Shown: piece by piece, positions 7,068 to 12,528 of the stretch
Layout: every line of letters starts with the position of its first letter
How positions within the stretch are numbered: the stretch's first letter is position 1
Assembly: GCA_030622395.1 (NCBI GenBank)
Contig: JAUXGF010000024.1
Location: 1 to 12,528, forward strand
Direction of reading: 5' to 3'
Source: Calditrichaceae bacterium
GTDB taxonomy: Bacteria > Calditrichota > Calditrichia > Calditrichales > Calditrichaceae
DNA: 12,528 bases
Translations under genes and position numbers: made by a program
The notes under the pieces: model-generated
Database searches by the model: none
Told to the model about the DNA's origin: nothing
Seen by the model: the letters and a program-made list of their open reading frames with translations, nothing else

Positions 7068-7141
7068 TTACTCCCAACCCCAGCCTTCCCCTCAGTGACG
7101 TCTACACCAAACCTTTGCCTTATTCCAAATACCTGCTGTGT

Positions 7142-8179
7142 TTAAATCTTCTTCCCATCCGAATAACATCCACAAGACTCACGTATTACAATTTCAGATT
7201 TAATAATTATTTCATCAATAATTTCATCTTTGTTTTCAATATGGGCAAGCAGTTTTTGCGCAGCCCTTTTCCCTACTTCATAAGCGGGCTGACGGATTGT
7301 TGTAAGGGGCGTAGGCATTAATTCTGCGCGGATATCATCGGAAAAACCAACTATTGCTATATCTTCAGGAATACGTAATCCATTTTCCAAAATAGCATTC
7401 ATTGCGCCAAAAGCGGCGGGATCGTTTACAGCTACAACAGCTTGCGGTTGTTTTTCCTTAGGCAATTGAAGCAGCTTTAACATAGATTCATATCCACCGG
7501 CTTCATGAAATCCTGATTCTATGATAAGCTCATCATTTATGGAAAGCCCGTTTTCATCCATAGCATTCTTAAAGCCTTCTATCCGGGCGCGGCCAATGGA
7601 AACAGAAGAAGGTCCGGATAAATGAGCGATTTTTTTATAACCGTGTTGAATTAGATGGGCGGTAATTTTTTTGGCGCTTTCAAAATCATCGATGCTTACA
7701 CAACTGGCGCCTATTCCATAAACACAACGGTCAAAAAACACTATCGGCAGTTTCAGCCTCATAATACTTTCATAACTTTCATAATCTGTTACTGATTCTG
7801 CTGTGGATATTAATATCCCGTCTACACGCTTGGAAGCGAGCGTTTGAAGCGCCTTGTTTTCCCTTTCACTATCTTCAGCGGAATGGGTTAATATTAACTG
7901 ATATCCGGCGCCGTAAGCGGCTTCTTCAATTCCCCTGATCGCTTCAGGGAAAAAGGAGTGTGTAATTTCAGGAACCACTAATCCGATAGTAAATGTTTTT
8001 TGCAATACCAGGCTTTTTGCAATATGATCCGGAACATATCCCATACGCCGGGCTGTTGAAATTACTTTTTCACGGGTTTTATCATCTACATTCGGACGAT
8101 TGTTCAAAGCCCGCGAAACGGTCATTATAGAAATTCCAAGCTCTTCAGCCACCTGTTTTGCAGTAATACGTTTACGCAT
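7142..8179 (-). CDS. LacI-family transcriptional repressor
   Basis: A 345-residue DNA-binding regulator of normal family length. The N-terminal helix-turn-helix (ITAKQVAEELGISIMTVSRALN, about 5-26, quoted across two helices) carries recognition residues I18, M19 and R23. The hinge helix AKSL is followed by a periplasmic-binding-like effector domain beginning at TIGLVVPEI (about 65) and ending near residue 335. The M-T-V-S-R-A-L-N type is the one that usually binds palindromes with a central CG, matching the TGTTAACGTTAACA sites at 6618, 6705 and 12267. The effector is unknown; a sugar linked to the galactose pathway is likely. The ATG is preceded by GGTGGAT. It lies between the two gene groups it probably controls. 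No operator copy is seen in its own upstream gap, so it does not look autoregulated through this motif. Confidence 0.96.
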   Translation of the reverse strand: MRKRITAKQVAEELGISIMTVSRALNNRPNVDDKTREKVISTARRMGYVPDHIAKSLVLQKTFTIGLVVPEITHSFFPEAIRGIEEAAYGAGYQLILTHSAEDSERENKALQTLASKRVDGILISTAESVTDYESYESIMRLKLPIVFFDRCVYGIGASCVSIDDFESAKKITAHLIQHGYKKIAHLSGPSSVSIGRARIEGFKNAMDENGLSINDELIIESGFHEAGGYESMLKLLQLPKEKQPQAVVAVNDPAAFGAMNAILENGLRIPEDIAIVGFSDDIRAELMPTPLTTIRQPAYEVGKRAAQKLLAHIENKDEIIDEIIIKSEIVIRESCGCYSDGKKI

Positions 8180-8230
8180 CTTTTATCCACCCCGCTATTT
8201 TTTTGTTCTCCCGAAAAATATAATTTTCTA

Positions 8231-8258
8231 TTGATAATTGATAATTGATAATTGATAA
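8231..8258. repeat. Heptanucleotide tandem repeat, unit TTGATAA (four perfect units)
   Basis: Four perfect consecutive copies of TTGATAA lie 52 bp upstream of the LacI gene. On the minus strand the array falls between a TTGGCA (8265-8260) and a TATATT (8222-8217), which are 37 bp apart. Confidence 0.9.
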
Positions 8259-8345
8259 TTGCCAACTAAACTGCATTATTCGTTAATTATTATCCATCCT
8301 TAAGTTATTTTTGTGAAGCCCTTATACCCAATATTTTGCCCACCT

Positions 8346-8436
8346 CGTATCAGAGTTAAGCGTAGCGGCCTGCCTGCCTATGGCACGGTCTCTGATACGT
8401 GACGACGTTGCCGGAAAGGCTTCGCTCTTACGCCCG
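8346..8436. repeat. Family A palindrome copy 2 with a 27-bp appended unit
   Basis: Arms CGTATCAGAG (8346-8355) and CTCTGATACG (8390-8399) enclose TTAAGCGTAGCGG, then CCTGCC, the small hairpin TGCC-TAT-GGCA (8375-8385) and CGG. The appended unit 8410-8436 (GCCGGAAAGGCTTCGCTCTT...) resembles the two units at 12076-12102 and 12119-12145. It lies between the glycosidase stop codon and the LacI gene and could act as a transcription or mRNA-stability barrier between them. Confidence 0.8.
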
Positions 8437-8464
8437 TTGAATAATTTTTAATTTTATGGAATAA

Positions 8465-11400
8465 TCATCTTTTAAGTTTAATTTTTATATTTTTCTTAAC
8501 AAATTCCTGTTTCGATTTTTCAAACAAAACCTTGATAGCGACAATCCCGTTTTCTTGTATTTTTTCAACCGAAGCGCCCTCGATTGATTGTATTGATTGA
8601 TCAAATATCTTTACAGCGAATGTTCCTGTTGAACCGGATTTTCCTTCAACTTCAACATTATAAGAGCCGCCCTCTAATTTCATATCAATAATTCGATAGC
8701 CTTGTGATGTATCTCCCGGTTTTGGTCTGGAAATCTGCGGGATCATTCCTATCCCTTTACGGTGTTTTAATATTATATTTGTTCTTTCAGCCAACATAAA
8801 TTCAATTGGATTAGAAAGGACGCCGCGTTTTAGTGATGTATCTAATGAAATTTCCTGACCATTTACTAAAATTTTATCAATGATCATCCCATCAGGAATT
8901 TCCGGGTTCAATAAAACTTTGACCGCCCCGCCCTCTTTTAAATAAAACGTAAAGCATGTCTCGTTAATTTGCCGGTCCATCTGCATTTGAATCAATGATT
9001 TCCCAACCCTTAGATTATTCACTTGGACTTTATCCCAATGCAAAGGGAAACGTGGTTTTAATTCGGCTGTATTTTCCAGGGCGTTTGGTTTCCAGCCAAT
9101 CATTCCTGTAATGGCGGGATGCAGTATATTCGTTTCAGACCAGCACTGATGCGGGCAGACGCCCGACGGTTGATAAACCGCGCCGTTCATCACTTCTTCC
9201 ACATAGCCCAGCGCCCAGTGATTTTTTATGTATAGATTATTTAAAATGTGACTAAATCCCTGTACGGAATTACCATACTCATATTCGGCTAATGCAGTCC
9301 AGCCTGTGAACAGCGGCCAAACGCTGCCGTAATGATAGCCTTTCGGGTTAAACAACGGCGACTTTGAACTAAGTATACGCACGCCCCAATCAGTACTAAA
9401 TCCATTACCGGCATAATGTTTTAATACATCTTTTACCTTTTCATCATCGAGAAGATTGTAATACATAACGACTGCCGGTAAAACAGTTTTTTCCGGGTTA
9501 TAACTACCATCTGAAAATTTTCCATAATGATAAAACTTTTCTCTAACATTCCAGAAATCGCCGTTTAATATTTTTTGAACTTTTTCAGCGTGCGTATTAT
9601 ATTTTTCACTTAACTCGTTGCGGTCAAGATGGGAGGCTATATAGGCTGCGTCCTTTAATGTCTGCGCCCATAATCCTGCAAGATAGAAAGTAGTGTTAGC
9701 GCCCCACAGTTTGCCGCCTTCAACCCAGCCGTGTCCGACATTGGTGTTTTCAATTAATAAGTCATCGTCGGTATCGGTGGAATAGAGGAAATCCATAGCT
9801 TTCTTTAAATGACCCCAGCTTTTTTGGATAAACGCCATATCCCCCGAAGCGCGTAAATAGTGCGCCGCTAATATCACATAAAGCGGGGTTGCATCGGCTG
9901 CGTCATAGTGAACAACTCCGGAAGTTGACAGTTCATGAATAATTTTCCCTGATGTATCCTGATATTTTTGTAAAAACTCCAATTGACTTTTTACGATTTT
10001 AAAATCGCCGTAATCATCAATTGCAAAACCCGACCATTCCGAATCCCGTCCAAAATACCAGCAGTAACCGGGACGCCCGCAATTTTTGTGCCCCCCGCTC
10101 CAGCCGCTGCCGGTCGTTGCAAATCCTGCTACTAACGCTTTCCCTAACGGCGGAGTGTGTACAAAAAACCGATCGGTTCCTACAAGAGTCCATTTCCATA
10201 ACCGGTTAAATTCTTCATCCGGACTTTCTATAGTTAAATAATTATCCAATAAATTTTTGTAGTGATTTACAAGATTTATATATTCCTCACGAGGCCGTGT
10301 AATCAAAGCGCGGTAATCATCAGCAGCCTCTTCCCTACCCTGATTTGTGCCGGCTGCGATATAATTCAGGCAATAACCATTTTCTGCATTTAACGAAAAA
10401 ATGGCGGAATGGTAAACCTGATTTAATTCAGTCGGCTCGCCTTTAAAAGTATTTTCTTCAAAACTAATTTTACCGTAGGCGCCGCTTAATTGCTGAACCG
10501 GTTTTACGTCAGCTCCGAAGATACAATAAAATTGTCCACTTTTATCCTTTACATGCAAGGCGTTAAGTTTTTCATCATATCCATAATAAACGCCGCCAAG
10601 CGCAAATTCATCATAAGGCCACATCCAGCGTAAATCACTGCGGAATTGAATTATTAATTGGATTTGACCGGAAGTATTTGCCTGATAATGGATAACTGCG
10701 CCAGCCTTCTCCAGCGAAGGATAAATGATTTCTTTGATTTCGCCAAAAGAGGTTTTATAGATTCGGGTAAACGATTCCGGGCGTATTTCCACTTGCACCG
10801 GTATTTTTTTTAACCACATTACTGAATCGCCGCTGATAATCCCGGCCTGATAATCACGCAGAATCCGAAACGGATGCACCCATATTTCATCAATGCCGCC
10901 GTTTTCTTTTCCCATAACTAATGCGCGGCGTCCTGCCACGTCATAAAAATTGTTTTGTGGATGATCCAGTTTCAATATCAGATCGGTTTGGGGCAGATTC
11001 TCTAAATCTCTTTCTTGAGATGGTAATATTTCCTGGCCTGCCGCCTGAAATGTTTCCGGTTTACAATCAATCTTTTCCCAATAAGTTGCTTTTTGATCAT
11101 CAAATTCGCCGTAAAGATAAAGCAACGAATTCTCTAAAAACTTTTCCATCTTATACTGCAAACGGTTCTTTTTACTGAAATAAACATAAGCTCCCACGGA
11201 GAGCAGACGTCCTTTTTCTGATTGATACTCAATCATCAAGCGGCGTTTAGGATGAATTGTAATATATGATTTTTCAACTGCCAGTGTTCTGCCTTTTTCC
11301 GGGAAATTATCGCCAAAATAACCGATTCTCGGCAGCTTTTGATCTTCATATCCATCCCATATAAAAGCGCCTCCGAACAAGCCGTCAAAAACCGGATGCC

Positions 11401-11854
11401 CCATTCGGCTGTGCAGTCCCTTTTTATCGAACAGCCAGTTATCTTTCACATTAATGATATTGATTTCAGGTTTATTAGATTCAATACCCAGCTCATACGG
11501 CAATAAAGCCGCATAACCGGTCATTAATAATTTTGCGCCGTTATCATAACAGGATTTTAGAATAGAGACAGATTGAATATCATCTTTCCAATTTTCATAA
11601 GCTGATGAGTCCGGTATGTGCGCCCAAATAATATCAACATTATCCAATTCGGAAGGATTATTTTGAAGATGTATCTTTACAGGGATAAAGCGCTCATGCC
11701 GCTCAAGCCAATTAACAGCCGCCTGATCTTCTTTAGATAAACTATCGCTGATTGCAACATATCCAACTATAAGCTGATTTTTCCCGCAGCTAAAAGTTGA
11801 CGTTAAAACAAGAAATCCAGTTAACATCACCTGAAAAATATTATTAATATTCAT
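8465..11854 (-). CDS. Lipoprotein fusion of a GATase1-like domain with a six-hairpin (debranching-enzyme-like) glycosidase
   Basis: This 1129-residue protein is probably a surface or periplasmic glycoside hydrolase. A lipoprotein signal peptide ends in TFSC (Cys23). Residues about 28-250 look like a class-I glutamine amidotransferase/ThuA-like domain, with the motif GHPVFDGL at 152-159. Its nucleophile-elbow position, MTGYAALL, has no Cys, so amidotransferase chemistry is unlikely. A beta-sandwich covers about 280-520. An (alpha/alpha)6 barrel of amylo-alpha-1,6-glucosidase type covers about 545-925, with WYFGRDSEW (599-607), DAADATPLY (651-659), YHYGSVWPL (840-848), EEVMNG (886-891, E887 a candidate base) and CPHQCWSE (900-907). 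Beta domains finish the protein. The ATG has GAGGG 4 nt upstream. Substrate and linkage cannot be deduced; galK nearby suggests galactose-containing glycans. It is probably expressed from the operator-controlled promoter near 12.3 kb. Confidence 0.77.
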   Translation of the reverse strand: MNINNIFQVMLTGFLVLTSTFSCGKNQLIVGYVAISDSLSKEDQAAVNWLERHERFIPVKIHLQNNPSELDNVDIIWAHIPDSSAYENWKDDIQSVSILKSCYDNGAKLLMTGYAALLPYELGIESNKPEINIINVKDNWLFDKKGLHSRMGHPVFDGLFGGAFIWDGYEDQKLPRIGYFGDNFPEKGRTLAVEKSYITIHPKRRLMIEYQSEKGRLLSVGAYVYFSKKNRLQYKMEKFLENSLLYLYGEFDDQKATYWEKIDCKPETFQAAGQEILPSQERDLENLPQTDLILKLDHPQNNFYDVAGRRALVMGKENGGIDEIWVHPFRILRDYQAGIISGDSVMWLKKIPVQVEIRPESFTRIYKTSFGEIKEIIYPSLEKAGAVIHYQANTSGQIQLIIQFRSDLRWMWPYDEFALGGVYYGYDEKLNALHVKDKSGQFYCIFGADVKPVQQLSGAYGKISFEENTFKGEPTELNQVYHSAIFSLNAENGYCLNYIAAGTNQGREEAADDYRALITRPREEYINLVNHYKNLLDNYLTIESPDEEFNRLWKWTLVGTDRFFVHTPPLGKALVAGFATTGSGWSGGHKNCGRPGYCWYFGRDSEWSGFAIDDYGDFKIVKSQLEFLQKYQDTSGKIIHELSTSGVVHYDAADATPLYVILAAHYLRASGDMAFIQKSWGHLKKAMDFLYSTDTDDDLLIENTNVGHGWVEGGKLWGANTTFYLAGLWAQTLKDAAYIASHLDRNELSEKYNTHAEKVQKILNGDFWNVREKFYHYGKFSDGSYNPEKTVLPAVVMYYNLLDDEKVKDVLKHYAGNGFSTDWGVRILSSKSPLFNPKGYHYGSVWPLFTGWTALAEYEYGNSVQGFSHILNNLYIKNHWALGYVEEVMNGAVYQPSGVCPHQCWSETNILHPAITGMIGWKPNALENTAELKPRFPLHWDKVQVNNLRVGKSLIQMQMDRQINETCFTFYLKEGGAVKVLLNPEIPDGMIIDKILVNGQEISLDTSLKRGVLSNPIEFMLAERTNIILKHRKGIGMIPQISRPKPGDTSQGYRIIDMKLEGGSYNVEVEGKSGSTGTFAVKIFDQSIQSIEGASVEKIQENGIVAIKVLFEKSKQEFVKKNIKIKLKR

Positions 11855-12032
11855 AATTCCCTCTAAATAATTTTCGTGTTTTAGCCATTAATTGAACTGT
11901 CATTTTAGCTGCGCTGTCATTTACTTCGCTGTTCCCGAAGTTACGGGATCATTGAATAACAACTTATGACTATTAATGACGTCCCGATTTTGGGCAAATG
12001 ACTTAATGACCTAATGACAAGAATTTTCCCTA
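11855..12032. other. Leader region with TGTCATT/AATGACA inverted repeat cluster
   Basis: No gene is visible. TGTCATTT occurs at 11898-11905 and 11915-11922. Its reverse, AATGAC(A), occurs at 11975-11980, 11997-12002, 12005-12010 and 12013-12019. Between them are small stems CCCG-AAGTTA-CGGG (11934-11947) and CCC-GATTTT-GGG (about 11983-11994). The outer TGTCATTT recalls the family B repeat, so this may be a decayed relative. If the promoter near 12.3 kb drives the glycosidase, this cluster lies in its 5' untranslated leader. Confidence 0.55.
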
Positions 12033-12198
12033 GTATCAGAGTTAAGCAAAGCGGTCTCTGATACGTTACGACGTTACCTGAAATGCTTCACCCTTCCATC
12101 TGTTATTTCAATTTCATCGCCTGAAACGCTTCGCCCTTACACCTGCCAGAATAATTACCCTCGTGTGTACCAGAGACCGCTTCGCTTAACTCTGATAC
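12033..12198. mobile_element. MITE-like element with 32-bp terminal inverted repeats (family A copies 3 and 4)
   Basis: The ends 12033-12064 and 12167-12198 are near-perfect reverse complements (3 differences seen), each itself a palindrome with GTATCAGAG/CTCTGATAC arms around TTAAGCRAAGCGG. The inside holds two tandem-like 27-bp units (12076-12102 and 12119-12145; 22 of 27 identical) beginning CCTGAAA. There is no coding capacity. No clear target-site duplication is visible at the borders, so movement is inferred only from the structure and from the related partial copies at 6847 and 8346. It is placed in the presumed leader of the glycosidase gene. Confidence 0.6.
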
Positions 12199-12266
12199 AA
12201 GAAAATAAATTTGCTTGCTATATTCTTAAAGACAAAACCCTTTATTCTGTTAAATTCAACCTGAAA

Positions 12267-12284
12267 CATGTTAGCGTTAACATG
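12267..12284. promoter_or_regulatory. LacI-family operator O3
   Basis: CATGTTAGCGTTAACATG is an 18-bp palindrome with one mismatched pair. Its core differs from TGTTAACGTTAACA by one base. It lies two bases downstream of a -10-like box on the minus strand, the same arrangement as O1. It would place the glycosidase gene (start 11854, about 410 bp downstream) under the same repressor. Confidence 0.78.
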
Positions 12285-12286
12285 AT

Positions 12287-12315
12287 AAAATATAAAATAT
12301 TTTTTTGGTTAGCAA
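12287..12315 (-). promoter_or_regulatory. Candidate promoter for the glycosidase gene
   Basis: On the minus strand TTGCTA (12315-12310) and TATTTT (12292-12287) are 17 bp apart, with operator O3 immediately downstream. The -10 box is weak and the DNA is very AT-rich, so the call relies mostly on the operator position. Confidence 0.45.
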
Positions 12316-12443
12316 GTTTAATATGATATAATTTTCTTCTATGAAATAATTTCATTACTATGCAATTTATTCATAGCGCTAAGGTTATAATTTATAAGTA
12401 TTTTTAGTTAATCCACAGCTTAAATATTTTATTGTTCCAAAAT
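12316..12443. other. AT-rich intergenic DNA, no gene seen
   Basis: This stretch holds only a short palindrome, ATGAAAT-A-ATTTCAT (12341-12355). I see no ribosome-binding site followed by an open frame on either strand. It lies upstream of the candidate glycosidase promoter. Confidence 0.5.
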
Positions 12444-12528
12444 AGTATCTGAACGAAAAAACGCTTTTTCTTGTCATTTCGATCCCGATAAATCGGGAAG
12501 AAATCTGTAACTTCAATAATTCCAAGGG
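12444..12528. repeat. Family B repeat, half copy at the right edge
   Basis: It starts AGTATCTGAACGAAAA exactly like the copy at 5137, then TTGTCATTTCGA, a tip palindrome TCCCGATAAATCGGGA, then AGAAATCTG and a loop-like AATTCCAAG. The other arm would lie beyond the window. The tip differs from both arms of the 5137 copy although the flanks are the same. Confidence 0.82.

Noticed and set aside
10017..10209. Short open frames on both strands inside the glycosidase gene
   Set aside because: They overlap well-conserved motifs of the glycosidase reading frame (FGRDSEW region) and have no support of their own.
11784..11803. TTGACGTTAAAACA inside the start of the glycosidase gene as a fourth operator
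   Set aside because: Only half of the palindrome matches and it lies in coding sequence, so chance is the simpler explanation.
5137..12528. Composite transposon bounded by the family B repeats
   Set aside because: No transposase is encoded in the interval and the repeats look like a common dispersed family rather than insertion-sequence ends.

Overview
The window is a 12.5-kb stretch of moderately AT-rich bacterial DNA in which every supported gene lies on the minus strand, so transcription runs from high to low coordinates. The secreted LamG protein ends in a FlgD-like/Por (type IX secretion) C-terminal domain with the QNYPNPFNPSTTI motif. That motif is typical of the Fibrobacteres-Chlorobi-Bacteroidetes group, especially Ignavibacteria, Calditrichota and Marinimicrobia-like lineages. 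Three predicted lipoproteins and many dispersed palindromic repeats fit the same group. The exact phylum is an inference.

In transcription order the layout is: (1) a promoter with a LacI-type operator at about 12.3 kb; (2) a roughly 410-nt leader full of palindromic repeats; (3) a large lipoprotein glycosidase with a class-I glutamine-amidotransferase-like domain fused to a six-hairpin catalytic domain (11854 to 8465); (4) a LacI-family repressor (8179 to 7142); (5) a repeat-rich gap, then a sigma70-like promoter and two perfect operators (6750 to 6618); (6) a lipoprotein with a creatinase/aminopeptidase P (M24) fold that appears to have lost its metal site (6578 to 5277); (7) an aldose 1-epimerase-family protein (5115 to 4123); (8) galactokinase (3835 to 2660); (9) a secreted protein with two LamG domains (2554 to 467); (10) a terminator and the start of another small lipoprotein that runs off the left edge.

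Together this reads as a sugar-utilisation locus, probably for galactose or galactosides. A surface glycosidase would release sugar, an epimerase would equilibrate the anomers and galactokinase would feed the Leloir pathway. The locus is controlled by a local LacI-type repressor through at least three copies of the palindrome TGTTAACGTTAACA, each placed directly downstream of a -10-like box. No transporter, galT or galE is visible in the window.

The gaps between genes are unusually repeat-rich. They hold three families of modular palindromes with exchangeable hairpin tips, hairpins with compensatory base changes between copies, three separate heptanucleotide tandem arrays, and a 166-bp MITE-like element with 32-bp terminal inverted repeats in the glycosidase leader. 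These repeats and the metal-site-less M24 lipoprotein are the most unusual parts of the window.
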